The position numbers and the translations under genes were made by a program. Shown here in pieces: positions 10,245 through 20,431 of a DNA stretch of 39,236 nucleotides. Location: positions 1-39,236 of the forward strand of contig NW_026516454.1 of NCBI RefSeq assembly GCF_025602895.1. Direction: 5' to 3'. Source of the DNA: Polychytrium aggregatum. Its lineage: Eukaryota > Chytridiomycota > Chytridiomycetes > Polychytriales. Each line of letters starts with the position of its first letter. Positions within the stretch are counted from its first letter, which is position 1. The notes under the pieces are model-generated. The model did no database searches. It was given only the letters and a program-made list of their open reading frames with translations, and had not been told where the DNA came from.

Positions 10245-12554
10245 TCACTTGCGGAACTCGGCCACGGCGGCGGTGATGAGCTCGCCGTGGATGCCGGCAG
10301 CGGCGTCGTAGTAGTCCTCGCTGAGTTCCCAGGCAAAGACACCGAGGTTCCACTGCTTAGCAAACTTGACCTTCTGCTGGATCGACTTGGTGTCGTCGTA
10401 GGTGATGAAAACGCTGGTGTTGGTGTTGACGAGGGTGGGGGCCTGGATGGTGAAATTTGTCGCACGCGGCGCAGCAGCAACAGGAGAGCAGTGAGTCGAA
10501 GGCATAGCCAGCGATACCGCAGCGGAGAAGCAGCTCGATATGTGAGAGATGGCTTGGCAGCTGTCAAGTAGCTTGGCCTGTGAAACCCGGCCTTACCTGG
10601 ATCTTGCCGCCGTGCCAGGTGCGGACCCAGGGCTTCTGAGCCTTGGACTTGGACACCAAGACACCCTGCTCGCGAAGGCCACGGTAGGACCAGTCGCCCG
10701 AGACAGTGGGGACGCCGGTGCATGGGTCAGGGGCAGGAGTGTCGTACTTGTCGCCCTGGATGGGAGGGCACGCCTGCGGGTTGTTGGGATCAACTTGGGG
10801 GAGGCAGAGCTGGAAGACGCCGTCGCCCTTGACAGGAGCACCGAGGGCGATCGAGTGGCCGTTGAATTCGAGGCCCAGACGGAGCTTGCTGGCGGGGATG
10901 CCGAGCTGCTTGACAAAAGTGGTCACGGTCTGGTTGATGGAGACGTCGCCGTTGGGGCTGCTGGCATCGCTGTAGAGCGGAGTGTTGTAGTCGGTGTAGG
11001 GGTTCCAGTTGCCGTTGTAGTCGTAGGTCATAACTGCACCAGCGCGTCGATGAGGAGGATTTCAGCGAACACATAGGCGTCAATAGAGTTGATACTGCGT
11101 GCCACAATCCGGACTGGTGGTAATGCTGGCCAGTTCGAGTCCAGACAGGGACTCGGGTGGAGGATAGCGTGTCGCTAGTGCCATTATCAAGATGATACGG
11201 ACACGCTGTTGACACATCGAGAGACATTGCTGGAGGCAGCACGATACCCGACAGACTCACTGTTGATCTTGTCGAGAGTGTTGGCGTAGACGGGAATCCA
11301 GTTCTTGCCGGAGCCATCGGAATAGGTGGAAGCGGTGGCGCCGATGGCAGCGGTGATGGGGTGGCTGCTTCCAATCTTCTGGCGCAGCAGAACGAGGGTC
11401 TTGTTGAAGTTGGAGTAGTCGTCGGGGCTGATGACGTTGCAGCCAGCACCGTAGTTGTTGGGATATCTACGAGAGGGAGGGAGAGGGACAGCACCATGAG
11501 ACAGCGAGCGATGGAATGCGATGAGACAATATCGGGTGGACTGATGGGGGCCGACGGAGAAGCAAGGTTATACTCACTCCCAATCTGGCGAACCAAAGTG
11601 AACGAAAACTGTGTGAGTGATTGGCGGCGCAGCTGCGTTGACAAAACGCCAGGAACGTTCGCCTCATGGATCAAGTCGATCGAACGTCGGTGCGGCAGTG
11701 TGCGACGCGAGACTCTAATCCGTACCAATGTCGATGCCGTCAAAGCCAAGCTGCTTGATGAGAACGTCGTAGGCCGAGTTGACAAAGGCCTGGCGGTTGG
11801 TATCGTTGAAGGCATTGGAAAAGTAGGTGGATGCGGTCCAGCCTGGCAACAGAGCCATCGACAGAGAGTGTCAGCAAGCCAGAACAGACAGGCTTGTGTC
11901 GCAACAGAGGGCCTGCAGGCAACCACCATCCATTTCCGGGCACTGGGCGTACCTCCAATCGAAGCACTTGATACCGGCAAGTTGAGGATGGAAGCAGTCG
12001 CGTGCAACGGTGATGACAATGGGTCAGGGGCGATGTGGATGGATCAGCGGCGGCGCTGGTGTGGATCGGCAGCAGCAGCCCAGAGCAAGCAGCCCGCAGC
12101 CGTGGAGGGCGCACCGGGCCAGAATCAAGGGCGAGGTAGTCTGCAGAGCAAAGACAGACAAGCGACATACAGAGTCTTGAAGCCGTATTTCTTGCGGAGC
12201 TGGCCGTTCAGCACAGGGATGAGGTTGGCATCGGCGCTGGAGTCGGTGGAGAGGACGGTGCCGTTGGAGGCAACTTGGAAGAAGGCTGCGAGACACAGAG
12301 CGGTCAATGAGACAGTTGCAGCGGCAGGCTTGGTCTGGACGATATCCTCGGGCGAGCGACCATGGCCGCGGCCGTGGCTGCCTCGTACCGTAGATGACCT
12401 GGTTGATGTTGCTGAAGTTGATGCTGGTGTAGTCGCGGTCGGTCCAGTTGGGGATGTAGGCGGCAAAGTCCTGCTTGGGCACGGGGGTGGACACGGCGGC
12501 GGCCGAGCAGAAGGAGGCGAGGGCAAGGACACTGCTGACGAGGGCGAGTCTCAT
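10245..12554 (-). CDS. Secreted GH18 chitinase, eight exons
   Basis: The product hydrolyses beta-1,4-GlcNAc polymers; in a fungus it would serve wall remodelling, nutrition or substrate penetration. Exons on the minus strand: 12554-12389, 12285-12171, 11966-11953, 11842-11726, 11584-11578, 11466-11261, 11033-10597 and 10442-10245, total 419 aa. MRLALVSSVLALASFCSA is a signal peptide. GH18 landmarks are AAYIPNW (beta-1), LASIGGWTAS (SxGG), the catalytic signature DGIDIDWEYP (D133, D136, D138, proton donor E140), IMTYDYNGNW, and near the end FITYDDTKSIQQKV with GVFAWELSEDY. No carbohydrate-binding module is seen. The start has a strong context (cgccgccATGa). Two micro-exons of 14 and 7 nt carry parts of the SxGG and DxxDxDxE motifs, and the catalytic Glu codon is split GA|A. 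The gene is divergent from RDH54. Confidence 0.93.
11578..11584 (-). other. 7-nt micro-exon in the chitinase active-site motif
   Basis: The exon ATTGGGA lies between acceptor ttcgccag and donor gtgagt. With G from the upstream exon and A from the downstream exon it encodes Asp-Trp-Glu of DIDWEYP. Skipping it would shift the frame and remove the catalytic acid. Confidence 0.9.
11953..11966 (-). other. 14-nt micro-exon in the chitinase SxGG motif
   Basis: TGCTTCGATTGGAG lies between an AAG acceptor (ggtatcaag) and donor gtacgc. It supplies LASIG and the first base of the next Gly, joining KKYGFKT to GWTASTYF. The phase arithmetic (1+12+1) fits both neighbours exactly. Confidence 0.85.
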
Positions 12555-12997
12555 GGCGGCGATGGAGATCCGTTGGAGGAGGTGGTGGCGGATGCGAGAG
12601 AGAAAGCGACGAAGGCGGCAGAGGCCAGCGGGAAGTTTGGATGGGAACGGCAACGACGGCGGGGATGTTGCTGGGGCAAACACAAGAGCAAGGGACCGAA
12701 GGGGCGCTGAAGGGTGGCAACAGCGACAAAGGGTCGGCAGAAACAAGACCCGTGGGGAACTGGCGCCCGAAGCCAGCCCGAAGCCAGCCAGCAGTGTCTG
12801 TTTGCTGCGCACCGTTGTGTTGGCTGTGGCCCATCACGCCATCGCACATCCACGCGCTCGGCTTGTGCACGGAGTGGGACCGCGCTGCCCCAACAAGCGC
12901 TCGTGTGAGCGGCGGCGCGCGCCAGCAAGGGCGGTGCTGCGCAAAGAGAAAAGGCGCGCGCGTGACAAGCCACCCGAGTGGCACGGCTGTGCAGCGC

Positions 12998-13062
12998 AGC
13001 CAGATCCAGCCGGATCCAGTCACTCGAGCCAGATCTAGCCGGATCCAGCCGGATCTAGCCAC
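12998..13062. repeat. Imperfect 10-bp repeat (agccggatcc type)
   Basis: About six diverged copies of agccggatcc / agccagatct. It is rich in GATC and GGATCC and lies about 140-200 bp upstream of the RDH54 ATG. Confidence 0.8.
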
Positions 13063-13113
13063 AGCTCAGTCGCTGCGCAGTCCGCCCTGATCCCATCCGA
13101 TCTGCGAGGCCAG

Positions 13114-13176
13114 CATCCAACATCCAGCATCCAGCATCCAGCATCGAACATCCAGCATCCAACATCCAGCATCCAC
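13114..13176. repeat. 7-bp tandem repeat (catccag/catccaa), nine copies
   Basis: Nine consecutive heptamers, mostly catccag or catccaa with one catcgaa and one catccac, ending 21 bp before the RDH54 ATG. The array is therefore probably in the 5' leader or core promoter. Confidence 0.9.
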
Positions 13177-13197
13177 CAGCCCACAAGTCCTCCTGCC

Positions 13198-16100
13198 ATG
13201 CGACGATCAACAGCGCCCAGCCAGCGTCCGTCGCCGCTGCAGTCTGACGATCCGGCACCCCCTCTTGCAAAGAAACCGCGGATAGAATCCAGCGTCTTTG
13301 TCAATCCGCCCCGTGCATCCGATGTGCCTCGTGCCTCTGCCCCATCCGTCTCCAGTACACCAGCAAGCGACGCCGACATCACCTACGAGGTTGTTTGGAG
13401 AAAGAAGCAGTTCAAAAAGGTAGCATCCGCAAGCATCTGGCCGGCAACTTCTCATTTTGTGGATCTGACTTACTGCGCTGCTTCATCTTGCCTCCTCCCC
13501 TCGTCAAAAGCACAAGACCTGGGAAGGTATGGGATCAACCTGCTGCCAGCGACGCATTCGCTCTTTCAAGCTCACACGGCAGTGGCAATCTTCCTCCAAC
13601 GCGCTCTATATATCTCTCGTATCTAATGCCGCACCAATGACCAAAATCTCCAGGAGATGGTATGTCGTCGCGCATCCTCCAACAGCTTGCCGGATCGCCA
13701 CTCGCTCCATGTGTCAGTCCTCCAGCGCCATCCAGCTCACCCGAATGACGATGGGCACCCAGGATATCTCGAAATCAAAGGCGGAACATGTATACTCCTG
13801 GATTCAAAACGGACAGAGTGCGTATGCTGTACGACATTGGCCTTCTGCTCCGGCCCGAGAATCTCGGCCACTCGATTGTGCCAGGCTAACCCCATGATTG
13901 CTGTGGACGTCGAAGGATCGGGAGAGATGTCCTGCCAAAGACTCCCCTTGAAGCTGGAGCCCTGCTCTCATTTGGTGGAAAAGAAATCGAAGTCAGTAAC
14001 CCAAACATACTGTGCTGATGTATCTCCGTTGTATCGCTGAGATTCGCATGATCGGCATATCCGGGACCATCATTCTCCTCTGACAGCCTCATCCATTCAC
14101 TCGATTGCAACCTTACAGATTTCTGGAATCGCATCCGGTCGAGCCCAACAAGGTATGTGGTGTCGCAGCTGTTCAACATGCTGTACGGTTGAACGTCTCT
14201 GATTCAGTACCGACCCGAGACAATCAGGCTTGCCTTCTTCAGATGAGCCTCAGCACCAAGCCGCAGCGACCCCAAAGGCCCCGTTCAAGCCACTTTCTAT
14301 CAATCCCAAGGCAGTTGGATCTGCAAAAGCCACGCAGCCCAAGGTACCCGGCCGCGTGGCAGTTATTCTCATGTTCTCCCAATCCAATCGATTGCTCGTG
14401 TGGGACACTCACTCAGCAACCCTCGCTCTTTAGCCTGCAGAAGAACAATCTACTCCAGGTTAGTGATTGACCCGAATACGCAGCATCGCTTCGTCATCGA
14501 GTCTTCGCACTGACATTAGTTGTGCTCAGATGTGCAGCAACAGCGCAGCCATGAAGTTCCACCTGATGCAAAAGCCCCAATGGCCATGTTCAAAGCCTTC
14601 CGCGGCCTGACGAAGGCGCTGCCAAAATCGGGCTCTGCACCCAGACACGATCCCAAATCAAGCCAAGCCTATGTTTTGCCCCGGCCGCTGGATCAGAGGT
14701 ACCTGGAGCCCCTGCGAGCCCTGCATGTACACATCTAATCACGGTACTCCGGCCTCGTGCTCCCAAATTAACCACAAACTGCTCAGTTCCGAAGCTGTCG
14801 ATGTTGTCATCGATCCATACCTCAACCGACACCTCCGTCCTCATCAACGCGATGGTGTCAAGTTTCTCTATGAAAGGTCTGTCCTGAATTGGCACCGATA
14901 TTTCCAATCTCGTCCTGTGTACTAACTGCCAATCGCTCTGCCAATGTGCTTCTAGAATCATGGGAATCCACGGTAAGTACCTGTCCCCGACGGCCGCACA
15001 TGACACCGCTCGTTGAGTTCTCACACCCTCTTCAACTCACCAGACGGCGAGTACAAAGGAAACGGCGCCATCTTGGCTGACGAAATGGGTCTTGGGAAGA
15101 CCTTGCAAACGATCACGCTCATCTGGACTCTACTAAGTACTGCATCGCCAATGGCGCTGGCTTTGCGCAGTCCGATAGCGACAAGAGACGCCCATTGACA
15201 CATGTCTTAACATGCTCGCTGCTCCTCCGTCTAACTCTTCGTCGCAAGAGCAATCGCCGAGCCCAAGTGAAGGATCGGTGATCAAGAAAGGTAGTATCTG
15301 CAGAAAGTCGAGCATGGTGGCAGCCCGCAATCTCTGTTGAGTCTCATCTACTCACCGTGGCGAATCAACTTGTGTCCTCCTTACCCTGCTGGCCAGCGCT
15401 CGTTGTCTGCCCTGCATCACTCGTTAGCAACTGGGAAAAGGAGTTCAACAAGTGGCTTGGAAAGGAGCGCATACGAGGTAATTGCCGTGTCTATCGTTAC
15501 ATTGCCTCTGGCCGAAGCTCGCACACCATAGTGGCTCATTCTCGGTCAACAGTCTTTGCGATGGATCAAAAATCAAACATCAAGGACTTTATTATCGGTC
15601 GTGTCTACAGCGTACTGATCATCGGGTATGAACGGGTAAGGCATGTGCATCGCTCTGCTGGTTGGCTGTGTGGCACGATCCAGCCTACGTTGCTGCCGCG
15701 GACAGCCGTCATTAACCAGCTGCGTCCTCTCACCATCCTGAATGAAAGCTCCGTTCGAGTTTGGATACCGTTATAAACTGCAAGTTTGATCTCGTTGTCT
15801 GTGATGAAGGCAAGTGGCCGGCCTCATGAGAAGACATTGACTCCGCACCGGTGGTGCCTGGATGAATTGACCATACTATCAGCTTGCTTTGATGAGTCGC
15901 CTCACTGACAACAATACCACGACTCAGGTCATCGTATCAAGAACAGCAAAATCAAAGCGGCCTCAGCGATTCAGGTTCGGCGCATCGGCGATCTCGTCTC
16001 GTGAATGACACTGCAGAACCGAGTGTGCTCCCTATCTATGAGCAGCTCTGCTCCCTTTGCCTCTGCACTATCGGCCTTCTTTGATCTGATTCATGCACAC

Positions 16101-19100
16101 ACTCCAGCGATTCCAAACACCTCGCAGGATCATTTTATCGGGCACTCCTATTCAGGTGCGCGTGGTAGTCTAGTCTCTGAGCGGGCCTATCCGCACCCGT
16201 GAACATTGCGTCTGCACCGACAAAGTTGCCCCAGGCTCATTCTAACCGTTGGACACCTGTATCGGGCATTTTTACTGCGCTGCAATCGCCATGCTCGCTG
16301 TTGGATGGCCTCAATGCACCGTTGTTTGAAACACCGCGCCGGGCCGGGCACCAGAACGACCTTGGTGGGTGGTCTGAGCCGTTGATTGCTGCTGGAACAC
16401 GATCCCCAAGACCATGGCTAACGATGCATCATCGCTTTGGACACCAGGGGAATTCTTTGGTTTGTGATGTGCTTTGCCTGTGTCTCGTCGACCGGTTGGC
16501 TCACCGTAATCGCTCACGCCCGGTACTTGACTTAGCCATGGTAGACTTTGTGAACCCCGGGATCCTCGGGGAATACGCATCGTTCAAGGTATCTCCCATG
16601 CAAGCTGCGCTTCCACATGCACGTCTCTCGCCCTGCCAACGACTCAATATCATATGCAATCCCGGCGCTTCTGAGATTCTTCTTGAATAAGCTCATTATG
16701 AAAGGGTAACTCGTCTTTCGTTTATCTCCGCAGCGCAAGTTTGAGAATCCCATCGTCGCTTCGCGGGATGCCTCATGCAATCCATATCAAGCCGAACTGG
16801 GCACCACTCGTTCCGAGGAGGTATGCCGCACCAACTCGCATCCACGGCGATGTGCCTGATCGTTCGAGAGAGCGATTCGAATGCCTCAGGCAAGAGCAAT
16901 CCGGGCAACGGGCGCAAGTGGAGGATTATAACGGCATGATGCGTTCTTCTCTACAGCTCCGCAGAATCACCAGCTCCTTCATCTTGCGGCGAACAGCGGA
17001 CATCAACGCCCAGTATCTGCCGAGTCGAACCGAGTACGTGCTCTTTTGTCGCCCATCGGAAGTGCAGTCGGACCTCCTCGCACAGATTTCAGCCTCGCAG
17101 TTCGTGTCGGACACGATCAACGGCTCTGGAGCAAGCATCCTTGGTAAGATGTGCTGCTGCATTGCTCTGGCCAGAGAGAAACAACGCCACCATCGTCCAG
17201 ATGATCCCAAAACACCCGCAGTCTAACTAAGGATACATGATATTGTCGCCTGCTGTCAACCTGAATCGATTCAGGAATACTCAATACTATGAGAAAGCTC
17301 GCTGGAAGTCCTCAGATGGTACCACCAGTCTGCATTTTGCAATGACACAGTCTATTCGCCCGTGAGCCGGACTGGCTCGCTTGTCTGGTGCAGCTCCAAA
17401 ATGCACTGACCTACGTGTTGCGTGCAGATTGTCGACGATCTTGAAGAATGGAACCTGGCGGTTCTGCCGGAGCATGAGGATCGCTTGCTGGGCTGCCAGA
17501 ATCAACTACTGCTGGAGTTTAGTGGTAGGCACTTGATCGTGTGTGCACCGAAGCCTCCCGATTTGGTTCACCGTCGATGCACCATGATAATCATCGGGAT
17601 GCACTCAACAGGCAAGCTATGTGTTCTTGCGGATCTGCTTCATAATATCAAAACCAACACGTCCGAGAAAGTCGTTGTCGTTTCAAACTGGACCCAGATA
17701 AGTGTATACCGCCGTCTGCAACCACTTTTGTGGCCGACATTGGCCTGCGGCTCCGTTCAAACACAATCCCCATTTCCTGCGTTTCGCTATCCACACCTTG
17801 GATATAGTACAAGAGCTCTGCACCCAAAAGGGATACACATTTGCACGGCTGGATGGATCTGTCCCAGCGCAGAACCGGCAAAAGTAGGTCACTGTCCGCA
17901 GCACTCTCGCGACTCTCTGCAAGCATCTGATCGTACGTTGGTCTCCAGACTCGTCGACGACTTCAACAACACCTCCAGGCAATGTAAGAGGCGATATGGA
18001 GCGGTTTGAGGCTCAAGCCTTGGGAATCATGCTTGTGCGCAATGCTTGTGTCCAAACGGCACTTCACTGATGCATACTTTGACAGTCGTCTTCCTTCTCA
18101 GCTCGAAGGCTGGAGGTGTTGGCCTCAACCTGATCGGCGCCTCGAGGCTGATCATGTTCGATATTGGTAAGATGCGTTCGAGTGAATGTTGGCTGATCTG
18201 TCGGAACCCTTGTTCACTCCATAAACTCAACGGTGCTTTCAGACTGGAATCCCAGCGTGTGTCGTCAAGGTACGTTGCCAGGCCTGTCGCCGGACCATGA
18301 TCTTCAGATGGTTGCGTTTGCGCAACTCACCATCCCCCCCCCCGACTCTCCAATCGTCGGGTCTGCTCGGCGATAGCCATGGCACGAATCTGGAGGTAAG
18401 TCAAGCATGCCCAGGATCTTTGTAAAGTCAACACATAAACTCTGATATCCGGCTCACCCCTGTTCCAGAGATGGCCAGAAACGACCTGTCAAGATCTATC
18501 GACTGTTGCTGTGAGTAGCCCGGCAGTGCATCTTCAAAGCGCAGTCGGCCCCCTCCTCTGACCTAGCACGCTTATACCACAGGACGGGCTCAATAGAAGA
18601 GCGTATCTTCCAAAGACAGATCAAAAAGCTCGATTTGAGCGATGCCATCGTGGTATGGTGCAGATCTTGACTGTATCGAAGTCTGCGCTGTAAAACTAGC
18701 TCGTCGACCGACCATATGGTACCTTTCCATTCGCCCACAGGATCAAAAAGGACAAGTTATCGATGGATTTGATCCACAGGAGGTACGCGCGCCAAACGAT
18801 CCGATAACAGCACACCGACGCTCTCTGGAGAGCGGATTCCCGTGTGCCAAAGAAAAGAAAAGCCGTTTTTGATTCGTCGATTCGATTATCCAGCTGAGGG
18901 ACCTGTTGACATTTCGAGGCAACACCAAATGCCTTACACACGAGATCATGACCTGTGGCTGCCAGGTAAGCAGACGCGGCAGTGGCGAGGATCCGATGAT
19001 ACCGTCCCTGCATACACCATCGGGTCGCATGCACAGACATCCGCTTGACTGGCGCTACACTATGCGATATATCTAACGAGCGCACTGTCCTTTTTGCTGA

Positions 19101-19492
19101 TCGTGTTCGATTTCAAGTGGGGAGCCGAGGTACGTCGCTGTCGCAATTACCACTGGACTTTATCGTGTGGCTCTGGTGGCATCACAGAGCACATCTCGGT
19201 GTACAAGCGGAGACTTCGCTCACGTATGCGCACTGCGACACAGGAACTTGATCGTCTCATGGCGGATGAGCCTTTGGAAGGATCGGACGACTCTGGAGAG
19301 TGGAACCACTATCTCCTTCTTGACCAAAGCGATACCCGCGAGCGCTGGAGGCAGCATCTCGAGTTACTTGTCGAGGAAGGCCGTCTCGAGGACGACTCGG
19401 TGCTCATCGGCTCGATCCTGGATCGCCCTGGGTCGCTGACGTTCATGTTCCAAAAAACGGATAGCTCGCCGGATGCCAGTGACGATGTGTAG
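13198..19492 (+). CDS. RDH54: Rdh54/RAD54B-type Swi2/Snf2 DNA translocase, about 37 exons
   Basis: An ATP-driven dsDNA translocase that remodels Rad51/Dmc1 filaments in homologous recombination; nuclear. The start MRRSTAPSQ resembles the RAD54B N-terminus. Exons: 13198-13419, 13511-13526, 13654-13659, 13763-13817, 13916-13995, 14119-14152, 14208-14343, 14441-14458 (weak), 14538-14698, 14787-14876, 14956-14972, 15044-15136, 15186-15290, 15397-15477, 15553-15635, 15749-15809, 15928-15974, 16108-16155, 16355-16364, 16448-16459, 16536-16588, 16734-16820, 16873-17143, 17275-17318, 17428-17524, 17612-17697, 17795-17883, 17949-17983, 18086-18166, 18243-18269, 18377-18395, 18469-18510, 18583-18652, 18741-18782, 18894-18965, 19118-19129, 19190-19492; about 934 aa. 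Motifs: [83 protein letters not shown]. Oddities: KLAGSP where KLCNHP or KLCNSP is usual, one AT-AC and one GC-AG intron. Least certain are exons 8, 23 and 36. Confidence 0.9.
13654..13659 (+). other. RDH54: Candidate 6-nt micro-exon in RDH54
   Basis: GAGATG lies between atctccag and gtatgtcg. Included, it gives [13 protein letters not shown]; skipped, it gives [11 protein letters not shown]. Both are in frame. The RAD54B family has W-E-G-D-A at this place, which favours inclusion. Confidence 0.65.
15810..15927 (+). other. RDH54: GC-AG intron splitting the DEGH motif of RDH54
   Basis: The donor is GAAG|GCAAGT and the acceptor is ACTCAG|GT. The Gly codon of the Walker B box (DEGH) is split by this intron. 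Splicing gives [16 protein letters not shown] in frame. No GT donor nearby restores it. Confidence 0.85.
16355..16459 (+). other. RDH54: Two consecutive micro-exons (10 and 12 nt) in RDH54
   Basis: Exon 16355-16364 (after gcaccag, before gtgggt) encodes NDL plus the first base of Gly. Exon 16448-16459 (after acaccag, before gtttgt) encodes the rest of Gly, EFF, and one base of Ala. Together with their neighbours they rebuild [20 protein letters not shown], a near-invariant stretch of the Snf2 core. Confidence 0.88.
17698..17794 (+). other. RDH54: Probable AT-AC intron in RDH54 (U2-like donor)
   Basis: The donor is ACCCAG|ATAAGT and the acceptor is CTATCCAC|ACC. The splice joins SNWTQ to TLDIVQEL, the sequence expected for this family (SNYTQTL). 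The donor is ATAAGT, not the U12 form ATATCC, and no TCCTTAAC-like branch site is seen, so a U2-type AT-AC intron is more likely. Confidence 0.75.
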
Positions 19493-20431
19493 TCGACCTT
19501 GACTCTTATGTTGCTGTACAGCCTGCTACGGCCTGCCCAATGGCCTGGATTCGGCCATGCCAAATTTCATCGCACGAGTCTGTCCGTCTTGAGCCTGCAG
19601 AAGGAGAGTCCCTCGCTAATCCACAGGGAATCCTCAGGGAATCCACAGAGGCAGTGGCTTATTGGCGCAATTAGTCCTGTCCTGGGATGTACCGACAAAC
19701 TGGCAACACAAGCGGTACTCCTGGGCAATGACACACCGCCGTCGGCCCTCTTGGTCAGTGTGATGTCAAAGCCCTGTGTGCGGCGGCCCATCATGACAAG
19801 CATGTCTCGTCATGGGATGTGAAAATGGTGGCCATGCTCTCGGTCCATTTCGCTTTGGACGTTCTGCAACCCGACCCAATCAGCGTCGAGCGTGTGAATG
19901 ACCGAGCGGATCATGTTCAGAGTGACATCGTATGTCCAATCAGCCTGGCAGCGAGGCTCTGGTCGCCCAAGCAGATGCTGCTCAGAGCCTAGCGACGGAT
20001 TACATATTGCGAAACAGCGACTCAATGACCGGGGGGCGCTGCAGGGATATAGGGCATATTCAGAATGCGAGCCATTGTTGTTTCACCAGTGACGGCATTC
20101 ACACCCATCCCGCTCTCTCACTGTTCCCTGCTCAAACTCCCCAAACTCGACCCAGCTCCATAGCCAGGCAGCCCGGCGCTTTGAACTGCCTCGTGAAAAA
20201 GCTCCGATTCCACTTGACCTGCAGTCCCGCTGGGTCCTGCTCCCCAGTCCAGATCCATCCAACTGCTGCTGATATCACTGGTCGGAGCTTGTCATATCGT
20301 ATCCAGACCTGCACTTCAACCACTAGTGCCATTGCCGATATCATAGCTGTTGAACGCAGCTGCCAGCTAGATAACCAACTTGTGCTCAAGTCCGGTTCCC
20401 ATCTCTGTGAACACTGCATTGGGCTTCCTCG
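19493..20431. other. Intergenic region, RDH54 / dynein heavy chain
   Basis: About 940 bp between tandem plus-strand genes. Nothing recognisable was found: no exon with family similarity and no clear TATA box. A short direct repeat of cagggaatcc occurs near 19624-19650. It should contain the dynein promoter and leader. Confidence 0.45.

Larger units (their letters stand above)
12555..13197. other. Divergent intergenic region, chitinase / RDH54
   Basis: These 643 bp hold both promoters. Two distinct tandem arrays (12998-13062 and 13114-13176) lie immediately upstream of the RDH54 start. No coding exon was supported. Confidence 0.5.

Noticed and set aside
11361..12710. 449-codon plus-strand open frame opposite the chitinase
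   Set aside because: The minus strand encodes GH18 motifs with consistent splice phases. The plus-strand frame shows no recognisable domain.
16387..16459. Longer exon reading [16 protein letters not shown] before EFFA
   Set aside because: It is open but gives an insertion absent from the family. The 10-nt plus 12-nt micro-exons give the exact NDLGEFF.
17698..17794. U12-type (minor spliceosome) assignment of the AT-AC intron
   Set aside because: The donor is ATAAGT, not ATATCCTT, and no TCCTTAAC-like branch point is seen near the acceptor.
13198..19492. RDH54 as a decayed pseudogene
   Set aside because: Unspliced frames look broken, but every helicase motif is recovered in phase across splice signals and no in-exon stop is needed.
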